A DNA stretch of 64,000 bases from Mangifera indica (taxonomy: Eukaryota; Streptophyta; Magnoliopsida; Sapindales; Anacardiaceae): NCBI RefSeq assembly GCF_011075055.1, contig NC_058147.1, positions 11,842,001 through 11,906,000 on the forward strand. The letters run 5' to 3'. Made by a program: the position numbers and the translations under genes. A model generated the notes under the pieces. It was not told where the DNA came from. It did no database searches and saw nothing but the letters and a program-made list of their open reading frames with translations. Positions 1 to 12,153 of this stretch are shown piece after piece. How positions within the stretch are numbered: the first letter of the stretch is position 1; every line of letters starts with the position of its first letter.

Positions 1-2268
1 CTCATGTAACCAACTGAGTTGAACTAGTGGCTCCTTTACATGCATCATTATTCACCTCTACTTGTAAAACCATAGAAAAGAAATATGTAAGTAAAAGAAC
101 ACTCAGTTAGTAGGTGGTCTCTTGACATCTAGCAAAACATAACTGAAATTGGCATTCAATGTTAGAAAATCTATGTGCTCATAACTCGACACCCTCATGC
201 CTTAAAGATAGGTCATTTCACATAGTCTAATAAGACCTAACCTAAACTTGACTTATCTGACATCTTGTGAAAGCATTTGACACCTCGAGTGTCCATTAAT
301 TATTGTGTTTTGCGCATATGTCGATCGAACTATCAGACCAACTAGCTATAACTTTACCTTTATCACACTCGGAGCTAATCATATTCCCTCCCTTGTCACA
401 TACGCATAATTACAAGACCGCTAATTAAAAATCACCCTCGAGTGACCCTAACCACGAACACATATGTGATACATCTCAATAACCACGTGAAAAGTTAACT
501 TTAAAGCCACCCTCTTATCATATTCCCTCCCTTATCACATGCACCTTAACATCAAGTGCATAATACATCTCATGAATATCTATCTCTCATATAACCTTGT
601 TGCTTTTACATAGCTTGTCACTTATGCACACAACTAGTGGTTATCTAACTATATATGCGTTTCTAAACTTTTGCTATTTTTTATTTGGATCTGACTCGAT
701 AAGGTTTGATGTTGTCTTTCACATAGTTTAACACCTTTAATTGGCCAAATAACCTTTTTTCCCTTTCCTATACTTTCCTAGGCTATTCTAGTTTAAATCC
801 CTATCATTCACTTAACTTAGGGGTAAAATGGTAATTTTTGTCTACTTTGAATGATGCTAGATGTCTTCTTCCCTCGGTCTCTAATAGCTACCACAAGTAG
901 ATGCTCGTCTTATACTGAATGTTCACTTACCTTACAACTCTAGAACGAATAACTTACATTTAAAACATATGAAGTCATCCCACGGAGTACCTTTCAAAAG
1001 CTTGTTGGTGTCCTCGGGAGACAAAACTTCACGACCTAAACTAGGCCGATGCTTGGGTGGATTTTCTATTCAAGAGCCAAATACCCATTACTTAATTAAT
1101 TCTCGGGTTACACTTGAAAATTTCTCAAAATTTTTAAGCATGCAACACACAAAATGTCTATGATTTTCACGGCATGGCCACTTTCATCTATTTGCAATTT
1201 TCCTCATGAATAATCCCAAAATACATAAATTTTTCCAATGCTACAACTTCAATAATTCATGCCACATAATGAGCCCATGCATCCCACTCATGGAACAACT
1301 CTATAACATATTTAATAAACATCACTTACACAGTAAAAGGAACTTACACACTAGCACATTCAGCCATGAAAAATCATCCCACAATTTTGCATGCATTAGC
1401 TGTGTCAAAGCATCAAGATTTTGGCCACAATTCCTTCCATAAATATGTGCCAAAATCCTGCAACACAGCTAACAAAAACATCCATCACAGCTGGCCAAAA
1501 TCTTTAGGAAAGCAAACAGCAAATCATCGCACACAACACATAAACATACACCTAGGTTTAACACATAAGTATTATATTTTCAAAGGTATTTCCTTACAAA
1601 TTTCTTCACCAAGAACCCAGTGTAGTAAACCAGAGAGGTTAACTTTGAATATGCACAAATCAAACAAAGATTTATACACATTGAAGGGAAGAGGATGAAA
1701 CCTACATGCGTGGAAAATTTCCATCGAGATTGTCGCTACAATCACTTCTTTTTCCCCTCTTTCAAGCTACTACCGACGCTCCTCTCCTTGGTTGTTGGTG
1801 GCGGCTTTTTTTTTTTCTCTCCCCTAGTTTCCTTTTTGTTTCCTTACATCTAGGATACGAAGAAGGCAAGGGGGTGGTGGCGGTGGCTTGTTTCCTTCTT
1901 CCTTTTTTGTAGTGGCGAGCTCTCCTTATTTTCCTTAATCTTTCTTTAATTTTTGTTATTTTATTATGGAATATTAAAATTTCTGCCATAAAAAGTGAGT
2001 GTTTATACGAAAATACAACACATTTGAATGTTTAAACATTTATACCACAATAGCTATTAAGTCTAAAAAATAACCCTGCATTACTATTGGATGCGTGACT
2101 CTCTAACTTTGTTGACTATTCATTCATGAACCGATTTTTACAACCGAAAGTCTACAAATGTAATCACACAAAACCCAAACATGGATTATTGAGAGCAAGT
2201 GAGTTATTCTTTCCGGTTGATGGCATGATTCATAGATTATTATAGATAGATGCATTATTTTGTTAGAT
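1..2268. other. AT-rich intergenic DNA, no gene recognised
   Basis: Short open frames occur here but none resembles a known protein or has coding-like composition. Phrases such as a pyrimidine-rich heptamer followed by 'cacat' recur around 385-400 and 525-540, giving the look of an old retrotransposon LTR, but no paired terminus, primer-binding site or TSD was found. A T-rich tract lies at about 1807-1820 within a pyrimidine-rich stretch. Confidence 0.5.
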
Positions 2269-2457
2269 TTAGGGTTTAGGAATAAAAATCAAGTAAGGAT
2301 AGGTCGGTGAGGTCTTTAAGCCTTGGCGAAATCCTTCTAAATCAATATTTGTGTCAATGCAGATTGGTCTCTCATTCCCACCAACATATCTTATCACATC
2401 ATCATCACCTGAATCCCATTGTTGTCCATAGCGAACCTTAAATGTAGCTTTTTCCAT
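2269..2457 (-). other. short ORF, weakly similar to MULE N-terminal region
   Basis: This 62-codon minus-strand frame encodes a segment with VRYGQQWDS followed by YVGGNE and an acidic stretch. That arrangement loosely recalls the N-terminal region of plant Mutator-like transposases, in which a short 'RYGG.W' and 'YVGG' pattern precedes the zinc-binding domain. No transposase core or TIR is visible next to it, and it may be a chance frame. It is recorded only because its composition is more protein-like than that of neighbouring frames. Confidence 0.15.
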
Positions 2458-3255
2458 CTTTTGCTTAAACTAAACCTGAAACATAAAGCAATAACCTTGG
2501 ATAACTAATTAGAAATTCATGGATTCATGGCGACCTCACCAACGGTTGGCGAGATCACCTATGGTTGGCAACCTCGCCAACCAGTTCTACATGCTGTTTT
2601 TTATCCACAATTTGTCTGGATCTTTGTCAACTCATTCCTAGTTTCACTATCAGTACTCTAACTATATTATTAAAATATGAAATCACAACATTAAACAAAT
2701 AGCTTAAATTATATTTCACATAAATCACATACATTGTCTAGCACACATTCTTTGAATTTCAATTGTTAAACAAGAAAAGATATAACATAAAGGGTATGGA
2801 TCAACATTGACCTAGGCTTGGATAATTTTCCTGCAAGATCTTTGAAAGATATATTCTTTTTTTGGTGTGAAAAGGTTGGCTTTCCCTTGTTTTATAAGAT
2901 TAAAGACAAGGTAGTTTAGGTGTTTAACCAATCTTGTGTTATAAATGTTTAGTATGTGAAAAATATGGTAAATTTATATAGGCAAGCCTATTTTGTGATA
3001 AAACTTCTAATACCCCTAAAAAATCCCAACTTTGGGTGGAATTTGTCCTATGTGGAACCCTAATATAACAAGAAGTCTTATATAGGCAACTTATTTAATT
3101 AATTAATTAATTAATTTTAAACTAATTACATAAAATTCGTAATTGAACTTCCCTAATATGGGCCAACTATTAAAATAAACTTCTCAATTTCAACCCAATT
3201 TTGGTCTGAATTGGATTCAGATCAAAAGCGAAATTTTTGAAATGGGCACTAATAC
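2458..3255. other. intergenic DNA with a short TTAA microsatellite
   Basis: No gene is recognised. A run of ATTA/TTAA units occupies about 3093-3118. At 2527-2580 the phrases 'gcgacctcaccaac' and 'gcaacctcgccaac' give a small imperfect local repeat. The right end, AATAC at 3251-3255, is the left TSD of the adjacent solo LTR. Confidence 0.5.
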
Positions 3256-3904
3256 CGTAACATCCCTCCTTAGAAATGTTGTCTTTCGGAGGAAAAATGT
3301 TACGAATTCATATCTGGGGCATTTATTTTAAAACAAATTTTAAAATGAACTCGTCGTTAAAAACATTCTGAAATTATTTTGAGAAAACTGCAAATTTGAA
3401 AGTAACAAAAGATGCTTATATCTCATATGAAAACTCATCTGAGATCATAAAGTAATCATATACATGCCCCTATATATAACTATACAACTATCTGAATAGA
3501 GTTAAAAGTCAACAATATCATATGCATGTAACCAAAAACCATATATAACCTGTCTCAGCCTGAATCTATCTTCGTTGATCTGATCTTGCCTTGCAGCTAC
3601 CTCGATCACCTGTACCTGCAATCATGAAAGAAATGGAAGTGAGAGATAAGAACATACAGTTAAAGGAAAGAATGAAGTAAATTATCTCATTTCTTATTCT
3701 AAATCACTCATGACTCAATCTTACATCATAACCTTCTTAAGGAAACGAGGGGATAGTCTAGTTCATCCTTTACTATTGAGTCACATTTTGTCCCATCTGG
3801 TTTTCATTGATACATTCTGGAAATGACTACAAGGACTTGACACATTTCTGAACTCAAGCTCTCTTCCTTTCTCTCACTATACCATTTATGAATCTGAATT
3901 GTGC

Positions 3905-4000
3905 TATACTACGAGCATGCTCTACTGCGAGCAGACTCTACTGCGAGTCTATGTCCTATTACAGACATGTCTTACTGCAGACATGGCCTACTGCAGGTGG
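3905..4000. repeat. degenerate short tandem repeat in solo LTR
   Basis: Variants of 'tactgcgag' and 'tactgcagac' repeat about five to six times with a spacing of roughly 15-20 bases. They lie within the probable gypsy LTR. Confidence 0.5.
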
Positions 4001-4136
4001 TGTAACGTAAAGTGCCCTATTATAGTTCGTAGCATGCATGCGTGCGTTATCTCTTACTAATTTTGTTTCCATCTAAAACTATTTATAACCCACCAAACCA
4101 TACTCTTAGGACGACCCTTGAATCTTGAGCCCCAAA

Positions 4137-4240
4137 TTCTTTTTCTTGCTTTTATTTCTTTTCTTTTTCTTTTCTTTCTTTCCTTTCCTTTCTTTCTTTT
4201 CTCCCTTTTCTTTTTCTCCTCTTCTTTCTTTCTTTTATTC
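4137..4240. repeat. polypyrimidine (CT-rich) low-complexity tract
   Basis: About 100 bases are almost entirely C and T on the plus strand, with TTTCTTT-type units. The tract lies inside the probable solo LTR. Confidence 0.8.
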
Positions 4241-5006
4241 CAAAAACTGTAATTTATTGTTCATTGGATTGTTTATTTAGTAGGGCAGTCTTTTTGTTAA
4301 TACAATTTAACAGTTTAAACGATCTCTAATTCATACAAGCTATTGAAATAAAGATTCAAAGAGCTTTCCAATAAGCTATAATAGTACTCATAATTCATCA
4401 GATAAGACAATCCAAATGTGGGACAAAATCAGTGGCAAAACAGTAAATATTTTTTAACTCTTTGTCATGGAAAAAATCACACACATAGATACCCCAAATG
4501 GTAAAACAACATTTCTCAACTTCAAAATCATCATTTATAACATAGAGGAAATGAACCAAAAGTATAAAACATGAAACATATAAAAAATGATTCCACTTAC
4601 CTTGTTTCAAGCCAATCTTTGTTAAGTTAGCTCCCTCATTTTTGTCTTCCTTCTTTGATCACCAAAATTACCTTAAATCAACACCAAAACACACTAACAT
4701 CTTTATATAATATGCATCCAATATATATAAACATAGGTAAAGAGAAAAGAAAAAGATCTTTTGGTTACCAAGATACCTAAAGTATTTCCTCTTTTTTTCT
4801 TTCCTTACTTTTCTTTTAAAGCCCTACAAATCATCCACTTTCCTTCCAAAAACAAAGAAAAAGCATGAAGAAGGCTGCTTTCTTATGGAAGAGACGGGAG
4901 AAGATAATGGAAAAGGCATAAATTCTCCTTTTATGTCTTTTTTGTCTTTATATATATACATACTTTTTAATATTTATATATATTTGTCTTTTTGTAATTG
5001 TTTTAT

Positions 5007-5036
5007 GTGTGTGTGTGTATATATATATATATATCC
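5007..5036. repeat. GT/AT dinucleotide microsatellite
   Basis: A compound microsatellite of about six GT units followed by about nine AT units, near the edge of the probable solo LTR. Confidence 0.85.
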
Positions 5037-5139
5037 ACATATACGTTTGAACATATATATATTTAAAACTGGAAATATCTGAAAACTGAGTCAAAAGACA
5101 TAAATACCCCTAAAATGTACCTGAGGGTATTACAAATAC

Positions 5140-6110
5140 CCGTATAAATTATTTGTGAGTATTACAAGTTTCTCGTTACAAAAAGGAAAAAAATTACACC
5201 CTTAAAATTTTTATGTAAAATTAAATGAATCGAAGTATTTAAATGTAAAAAAAAAAAAAAAAACCTTTCAAAGATTTTTTTTCATTTGCTAGTTATGCTT
5301 AAGAAATATTTAAAATGAAAACTGGGTAGAACATAACTGTACATGTGTTCTAATACATGTGAATAATAAGAAACCTAATAAAACAAATTTTAAAAGAACC
5401 AAAAGTGCCTAGGGGTGTTTTAGTGATTTTGGATTTTTTTCTCTAAGGGTTAAAATTGTAATTTTATTAATGAAATTAGTAAAAGTTAGTATTACTAACA
5501 TGATTTTTGGTAGATTTTTGGAATTTAAAAAGCCCTTTACTTGGGTGTTATTAGAAATGGATTTTCACACCTATTGATTCTTAATGTCCAAATTCAGTAC
5601 ACCAAATTATGAGTAATTCAAAGAAACATCTCAACCTAATAGGCCTTTTTGAATGTTCTAATACTATCAAAAGACACCTTAACTGGATACTAGGCAAGAT
5701 ATGGTAGTCAGGGAAGGAAACTACAACAAGGCCATTGCAAAATATGGTCAACCTAAACAAAAAAATCACTCATTCTGTCTGATATAACACTATGGATCAT
5801 CACATGTGGGAATGTATGACTACCAAAAAATTATTCAACTTAACTTGTCTTGACCTATTTATGAAATGAGTTATGTTGTATCAACAAGGTTGTAATAAAG
5901 GTGGCACTATCCTTTGTGACTCTAAAGATTTGGTTGAAAACACTAAAGATACATCTGTCCTGATTGTTTGCCTTGAAATAACTATAGATGACTTTCATTA
6001 CCCTAATGAAACTGATGTTAATGTTCTTTGACCTATTATTTGTTTGCAGATAATGCAAAGCAAATCCAATTCTTAATGTGGAAAAACTCAATTTTGAATT
6101 AGTCTCTATG
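5140..6110. other. AT-rich intergenic DNA, nothing recognised
   Basis: The segment holds a poly-A run at about 5248-5264 and short frames without similarity to known proteins. No TIR, LTR or TSD pair was found. Confidence 0.4.
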
Positions 6111-6191
6111 ACCCCAACATTAGTGCATAATAACCTTGAAACTATTTGTAAACCCTAACATTAGTGCTTAAATGCCTTGAAGCTATTTGTA
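6111..6191. repeat. two-copy tandem repeat of about 40 bp
   Basis: Two adjacent copies (6111-6150 and 6151-6191) share 'cattagtgc' and 'ccttgaaRctatttgta' with a few mismatches. They sit at the left edge of repeat block d. Confidence 0.75.
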
Positions 6192-7020
6192 AGAGTATTC
6201 ATGAGCATGAACTTACCATTCTTATTAGAAAGCAAGTTATCAACCTTATTTCAATTCATATGGAGAAAAAACTAATTGAGGTATTCCGACATTTACATAT
6301 GTCAGACTAGAACTTGATATCTTGGGTTGCACCTCCTAGTAGGCTTACAATTTTGAACCAAGTTGAGGAGAAGTTGGGTTTTAAACCTAAAATGTGCTCC
6401 ATGTGACTACAAGTGTGCTTACTAAGTATAATAATCTATCAAGTATGATTCTACAGTTTGTTTGGATTAATCAAGGAAAAAGTCAACTGGAATTGGGTTA
6501 AAGACAACAAAAGAGGGCTTGGAATGGGAGGTGCATTTCGAGATTGGTGTTGGCTTACTATTAAGATCATGATCTTTCACAGTTTATGGTGAATGTGATC
6601 CAAGCTATTTTGAGCTCGAATAATTGTTTGACCCAAAATTAATATCTCACTAGCATCATGACATTGAATCTCACCTTATAGATGATTCATTTTATTTAGT
6701 TACTATTTGTTCTTTTTTTTTTTTAGTGATGATTCTTCTTCTTCAACAATGACTTTTCTTTTCCTTTTTTGTGGTATCACAAAATGAAAAACTTAAACAA
6801 ACTGAACTCGATCTTAAGTTGACCATTATGGTTGCAAGTTAAGATCAAGCCATCCACTTATATCCATAGTGCTTGTATTGCTTAAGCCTCCATAGACTTA
6901 ATATATTTGCATTCTTTTTGTTTTTTTTTTCATTTTTAAATAGTATTATTTGTTTGTCTTTTACTTAAAGGACAAACTGCAAAAATGTGTTTGAGACAAA
7001 ACAAAGTATGACTTGAAAAT
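6172..7020 (+). repeat. repeat block d, left-most partial copy
   Basis: This segment aligns along its length with 19785-20510, 30920-31644, 39295-40005 and 49895-50632. Shared landmarks are 'gtattcatgagcatga', 'agaaagcaagtta' and 'ctccatagacttgatat'-like phrases. It continues into the start of block e and is broken at 7020 by the MULE, resuming at 11824. It has no MITE M2, so it preserves an unoccupied M2 site. No protein is encoded. Confidence 0.7.
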
Positions 7021-7330
7021 GAGATATTAATTAAAATAGACAAAAAAATTTGTGTTTAAACCTTTTTAGGGAAACTTTTAATGAAATTACTTTTTTAAGC
7101 AAACTTAGTTTTTATTCCAATAATACCCATATCTGGTAATAACCTCTTTCTTCAGCAGCATTTTCTTCTGTAGCATACTCCAACATCATCACATTGATTA
7201 TAAGTTTGGTAACTTATGAATGAAAACATTTATAAACTTATTCAAAAACAAGTTGATTTTTTGTTTGATTGTTGATATATCCAAATAAGAACAAAAAGCA
7301 GGATAAATGCGAGTGTGAGTGTGAAGAACA
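7021..7330 (+). repeat. MULE left terminal inverted repeat
   Basis: It pairs with the reverse complement of 10790-11128. Strongly matching blocks include 'tttttattccaataatacc', 'gcatactcca' and 'taagtttggtaacttatga'. Confidence 0.85.
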
Positions 7331-8049
7331 CGAGAGACAACCATTTTACCCATTCATCCTTATATCTAAAATCTAATAAAACATTTCCTTTCTAAGTAGT
7401 AGCTTCATCTTGTTGCATTCAAAAAACATAAAAAGTAATGACAACTCCATTTCTTGCATTTTGAAGATCGACAAACACAATAGCGTTCGACAATGTCATT
7501 TGAGGTAAGTTTGATTCCTTGCCTTGTTAAGTTTGAAATGAGTTTCTTTTTCCCTCTCAGTTTAGGGTTGTTAAGTTTGAAATGGGTGTTTTTTTGCCTC
7601 GATTTTGATTTGAGTGTTACGTTTGGCTTGTGGTTTGCAGGTTGTGATGATTTACTTTGCAAATAGTTGTATGTGGTATATTTTGGCCAGATTTGATTGT
7701 GTTGTCGTTAATGGAGAAGAAAACCGGATTCTGGCAATACTCGCACTCACACTCTTCGCATCGCACCCACACTCTTTGCACTGGCACCTACACTTTTCAT
7801 GGGATGGATTTTTTTTGTTTAAATGGATTAATATTGCAAATGTTTTTTTCAAGGAATTCTTGTTAATCATCAGCTTGGGGAAAAATGATATAGTGATGCT
7901 CATAGCTTCATGGCTACTTTTAAAGTTCAAAGTCACATAGAAACAATTAAGCATATAAAGAGTAATCTTAATTGTCACTAGAAAGAAATGTTTTGGGAAA
8001 GTTGTTTCGGACAAATTTTGGATCTTGAAATTCATAAGCATAACTCAAC

Positions 8050-8960
8050 TTTGATACGTTGTGTAGTCTTTTGACAAGTTAATAAATAAGTGTTAGAAGA
8101 GATATTTTGGTTTAAACTAAATGGGGTGGATTGTAGATTTGACCCTATTGAGTTTGTTATGATAACGAGGTTGAAATTTAGTAAAAAGATGGATACAAGT
8201 GATTACGTTACCATGAGGGAAGCACAATTGAGAGAAAGGTACTTTCCAGGTGTCAAACATGTGTCCTATGATGATCTGCACAAAAGTTTTAAAGAAAAGG
8301 CATGAAGGAATAATGATAAAGATGTGGTGAAAGTAGTTGCCCAATATTTGTTTCATTATGGATTGATGGGATCAAATAATAGGAAAGTCAAATCGAAAAG
8401 TATCCTCGGTCTAGTTGATGATTAGGATGCGTTTAATAGATATCCATGGGTGAAAATTTTTTGGACGATGATGATAGGGTTGTATGAATTAAACGATAGA
8501 GGAGAAACATGATGAAGTTTCGAAAGCATATCCACCATAGAAAGAAGATATCTCTTATGAGATGATGAGATATGCAGTGACATTTTAGGTAACTTAAGTA
8601 TTAAGATAATGACTATTTTGCTCTTACATTTCATGAATGATTATGTAAAACTAATAACGTATTTTTAACATTGTAGTTGTGGATATATAAAACTCTGAGT
8701 AATCTAGGGGATTTTGTGGTTTGCAAGTCCAGACACAATGTCCCCTAAATGTTAAGATGGAAAAGTTTGAAAGGCTTAGGGTGGGAGGATGTTGATCGCA
8801 TCTTTAAGACTTCTCTTGTATGTTATTACAGTTATAACATTATACGTGAAAACAACTATTTTTACAAATTTTTAGCTAAATATTTGTCACATGTAACAGA
8901 ATGTCATGACTCTTATTTTGATTTTGTCTATGGTCGAGAGGGAATCTTCATGGTATAGAG
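8050..8960 (+). pseudogene. DUF1985-domain gene remnant carried by the MULE
   Basis: Plus-strand frames give pieces that match the plant DUF1985 domain in order: 'FWFKLNGVDCRFDPIEFVM' near 8105, 'LRERYFPGVKH' near 8230, then across a stop and frame changes 'LVDD..AFNRYPW' near 8410-8450, and 'LRWKSLKGLGW' near 8750. In plant genomes DUF1985 is typically found in proteins carried by MULEs that also encode a Ulp1/C48 SUMO-type protease; that association is family knowledge. No C48 catalytic region was recognised here. In-frame stops (for example at 8303-8305) and frame shifts show that the gene is dead. Its role in transposition is not established. Confidence 0.6.
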
Positions 8961-9229
8961 ATGTTGTGGATTATGTTGGCGATAGTGAAGAATAAGATAA
9001 TGATTATAGCCTTATAAAATCTCTCATAGAAATCCAATCTCCTCGATCATAATACTGAAGTACACCTGTACATAGGCATCAAAAGAGTGCATCTATACGT
9101 ATCACGTCATGTTCACTTACATGTAGTTTTTTCATGTTAACTCTTTTGACAACCAAAGAAACACGAAATTGATCAAACCTATCATATTACGATGAGTATA
9201 AAACCATTTCTATAAGGTGGAACGTAGAA

Positions 9230-10320
9230 ATTCAAGGAGCATCATCACTAGTAACTTGTGTGTGTGTTGTGCGAATGCATTAAACATATTTGTGGTTATG
9301 ATATTATATCAGATGCTGGGAAATGGGCACAAGCCTATCATCGATAGTCAATACCTTCCAAATAAGCTACTGCAATGGGATTTCCAGTTTTAACCATCTA
9401 CACAGCCTCCTCAAAATCTTTTATTTGATATGTTTTTATGGCTTTCCAAAATAATCTTTTTATATGTTTTGTTTGTTTATACTGATTACATATATTCCTC
9501 TTTATATAATGGTTGGACCAACTATGGTGCATATTCAAGAACACTTCTCTCACACAATGAGTGATACCTATGTAACACTCGGAGGAATGAGATCTAAGTT
9601 ATCATTTCTTCTTTTTCTCTAACACCAAATGCTAGTGGATAAATTTGATTATTTTCATTCGTGCCCATAGCAATAAAAAGTGTATCCTAATATCGACCTT
9701 TCAAGAATGTCTCATCAATACAAATGACAAGACGACAATAATAATGAAATACTCTAATAAAGCATCCTAAAGCCATAAAGACAAAATGGAACTGATTATC
9801 CACGTCAGTATCTATTTGTGTTATAGTGTCAACGTTTCGTTGCTCAAGGTTGTAACAATATGTCAGTAATAGTCTAAATGACTCCTTCGGTGAACCTTTT
9901 ATCTCATTCAAAGCCCAATTTTGGGCATGCCAAACTTGTGCATGAGAGATATCGATTTGATACCTATCCATCATGTTTGTTATGATGTTTTTTGACCTAT
10001 ACACAAGATCACCTGTAGTTAACAATGTTCGCAATATTTTTCCAAGTGGCCTTTTGTCTATTTTTCTGTGATAAGTTCTTATGACATCCCATAGATAAGT
10101 ATGTATTCCCAGCTTTCATAACACAAAAATGTCACTGTTACTTAACTTCACCCCTCCTTCTTTCCATTTGTATTGTTGATGCACACATTTTATATCCAAT
10201 ATTTTTTTAATGCATCCCTAGGTAACATATCTATTAAAATTTGTTTACAAGCAAATTGATATTTCACTTTGAATCTTCCATCTTGGGATGCAACTGTGTG
10301 AATTTCAATTCTCTCATTTT
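9230..10320 (-). pseudogene. MULE (mudrA-like) transposase remnant
   Basis: An open minus-strand segment at 9687-10034 encodes the N-terminal part of a MULE transposase catalytic core. It runs from 'YQIDISHAQVWHAQNWAL' through 'GSPKESFRLL' and 'FHFVFMALGC' to 'CIDETFLKGRY', whose Asp is the first acidic residue of the catalytic triad. Further along the minus strand come 'NNQIYPLAFGV' (about 9635) and 'KRLFWKAIKTYQIKDFEEA' (about 9440). Stops between these pieces, and erosion towards 9230, make it non-functional. The stretch 10034-10320 may hold the upstream DNA-binding region but is too eroded to assign. It converges on the DUF1985 remnant. Confidence 0.75.
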
Positions 10321-10789
10321 CTACATCTTTACGAGGCTCTATACCAAAAAATGGATAAATTTTTACCTTATTATAACTTCAATCAATACTCAAATAAGAA
10401 GACACTACTTTCACATATCCATCATAATTGATTTTCCTATAAATTGAAACTAACGTCTAAACTCCACCAATATATTTAAAAATATTATCACCCTTATCAA
10501 GCCATTGCCCACCAAATCCAAGCATGTATATCACTCCTACCATTTTTCTAATCAATTAATTAATTTTTTGAAACTAACAAGTGCACAGGTTTGTTTAAAT
10601 CAATTAACTTCTTGAAACAAACAAGTGTTGGTTTGTTTATAAATCAAGAGGTCAAGCCAAACTACAGTAAATAATTTCATCCACCTCCAAATCTACCCTA
10701 TCCAAACATTAATGACAAGCAATTGTTTCCATTCAATTTTTTAATTCAAAATTCAAACAATTTTGAAATACTGAAATCTCATACTCTTC

Positions 10790-11128
10790 ACACTCACACC
10801 CGTACTATTTGCACTTACATTCACACTCAGATCTATTCTATTTTTCGTTCTAATCTAGACGAATCAATAATCAAACCAAAAATTGACTTGTTTCTGAACA
10901 AGTTTATGAATGTTTCAATTCATAAGTTACCAAACTTACAATCAATGCAATGATGCTGGAGTATGCTATAGAAGAAAATGTTGCTAAAGAAAAAACACGA
11001 TTGAAGAAAAAGATAATTACCAGATAAGGGTATTATTGGAATAAAAATTGAGTTTTCTTAAAAGAGTAAATTCATTAAAAGTTTGTCTGAAAAAGTTTAG
11101 GCATAAATTTTTGTGTCTATTTTAATTA
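10790..11128 (-). repeat. MULE right terminal inverted repeat (inner part)
   Basis: This segment is inverted relative to the left TIR. It continues after MITE M1 at 11817-11823. Bases 11120-11128 (TTTTAATTA) are the left TSD of M1. Confidence 0.85.
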
Positions 11129-11807
11129 GGCCAAAAGACTTATTCCCATCTAAAGTATTGTAAAATCCTAAAATCATACCCTCCAACTTTCAAAAACCCA
11201 CAAACCCACCTATGAAGTAATTTTTGTTAAAAATTTTAGTTAGAGTTCAAGATAAAATTGTTATTTAATAAAAAATTTAAAAAACTAAACTTTTATCACA
11301 ATTCCCCCTTGAAATTTTCCTTCAAAGTTTGGAAAGTGGGCTTTTTTCTTTGGTGACGATCCACCATCTTCGACTATTGACCATCCTCCCTTTCAACCCC
11401 TCTTTAACCACTGAACAACGAAAATCGTTTGGATTTTTAGACGAATTTTGTCTAGATTTCCAAACAATTTTCTTCAATTGGTGGTTGGAGAAAGGCCAAG
11501 AGGGAAGATGATCGACGGTCGAAGACGGCGGATCCTCGTTAGGGAAAAGAGAAAAAAACCTTAGAGAAAAATTATCATTTTTCAAACTTTGGGTAGAGGG
11601 AAATTGCAAGTTTTTAAAACATGAGGGAGGAAAATGTGATAAAACTTTAATTTTTTTAAAGTTATTAGTAAATAACAATTTTACCCCTAACTTTAACTGA
11701 GATTTTTAATAGAAATTATTTCATTGGTGGGTATTTGGGTTTTTGAAAGTTTGAGGGTATAACTTTGGGATTTCACTCTACCTTGGGTGGGAATATGTCT
11801 TTTGGCC
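11129..11807. mobile_element. fold-back Mutator-type MITE M1, nested in MULE TIR
   Basis: The 679-bp element begins GGCCAAAAGACTTATTCCCA and ends with the inverse, TGTCTTTTGGCC. TTTTAATTA is duplicated at 11120-11128 and 11808-11816 (9 bp). The left half aligns almost end to end with the reverse complement of the right half, so the whole element is one long imperfect inverted repeat with a short centre near 11460. Short open frames inside are by-products of the arms. Right-hand fragments of M1 mark the start of every later period (28450-28718, 36351-36378, 46928-46956). Confidence 0.88.
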
Positions 11808-11823
11808 TTTTAATTAATATCCC

Positions 11824-12153
11824 CTTGAAAATTGTAGGTGCTCTTTATAATGAATAAAAATCAAAACTATGTTTACTCTAAGTTGAAATTTAGGCAATGC
11901 TTTAATTATCTTATCTATGTGGTTGAAATTTTGAGCAAAGTATGATTCTTTGTTAACAAGCTTGCTTACCAATTAGCGTTAAATATTTTGGAATCAATAT
12001 AATTTTTTTTTAATTTTCTTCCTCTCAATTATTTTTTAATTTTATACATTGAAAATTTACTAGAAGTTTGCGTGATTACATTAAATTAAATTAAATTAGA
12101 TGATTGTTTGTTTTATTTCCCTTAGAAAACCTAGAAAAGAAAATATTATTTAT
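11824..12153 (+). repeat. repeat block e (P1, first copy)
   Basis: It aligns with 21315-21644, 28728-29069, 32410-32750, 36388-36724, 40085-40420, 46966-47276 and 59580-59912. Landmarks are 'ttgtaggtg', 'tataatgaataaaaatcaaaa' and 'gtatgattctttgttaaca'. It has no coding content and ends at the TRIM insertion. Confidence 0.75.

Larger units (their letters stand above)
3256..5134 (-). mobile_element. probable solo LTR, Ty3/gypsy type
   Basis: Read on the minus strand, the segment begins TGTAATACCCTC and ends GAGGGATGTTACG, imperfect inverted termini of the kind seen on long Del/Tekay-type gypsy LTRs. Flanking bases are AATAC at 3251-3255 and AATAC at 5135-5139, an exact 5-bp TSD. No internal coding region or second LTR is present, so this is best read as a solo LTR of about 1.88 kb formed by LTR-LTR recombination. 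The interior holds a degenerate repeat of 'ctactgcgag'-like units (about 3905-4000), a pyrimidine tract (4137-4240) and a GT/AT microsatellite (5007-5036). The gypsy assignment rests on length and termini only. Confidence 0.6.
7021..11823. mobile_element. decayed Mutator-like element (MULE) with long TIRs
   Basis: The left end starts GAGATATTAATTAAAATAG and the reverse complement of the right end starts GGGATATTAATTAAAA. The inverted repeats continue for about 300 bases: 7021-7330 pairs with 10790-11128 plus 11817-11823. A 9-bp TSD, CTTGAAAAT, flanks the element at 7012-7020 and 11824-11832. Removing element and TSD restores the sequence seen in other copies of this block (compare 21311-21335). 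The interior has a DUF1985 gene remnant on the plus strand and a transposase remnant on the minus strand. The right TIR is split by MITE M1. Nine-base duplications and long TIRs are diagnostic of the Mutator superfamily. Confidence 0.9.

Noticed and set aside
6111..6191. Possible CRISPR-like direct repeats
   Set aside because: There are only two adjacent 40-bp copies without spacers, in plant DNA.
7652..8041. 129-codon minus-strand frame inside the MULE
   Set aside because: It has no similarity to known proteins, overlaps a plus-strand frame and lies in eroded subterminal DNA.
11322..11678. 118-codon minus-strand frame
   Set aside because: It is fully inside the M1 fold-back element and is not conserved in the P2 fragment.
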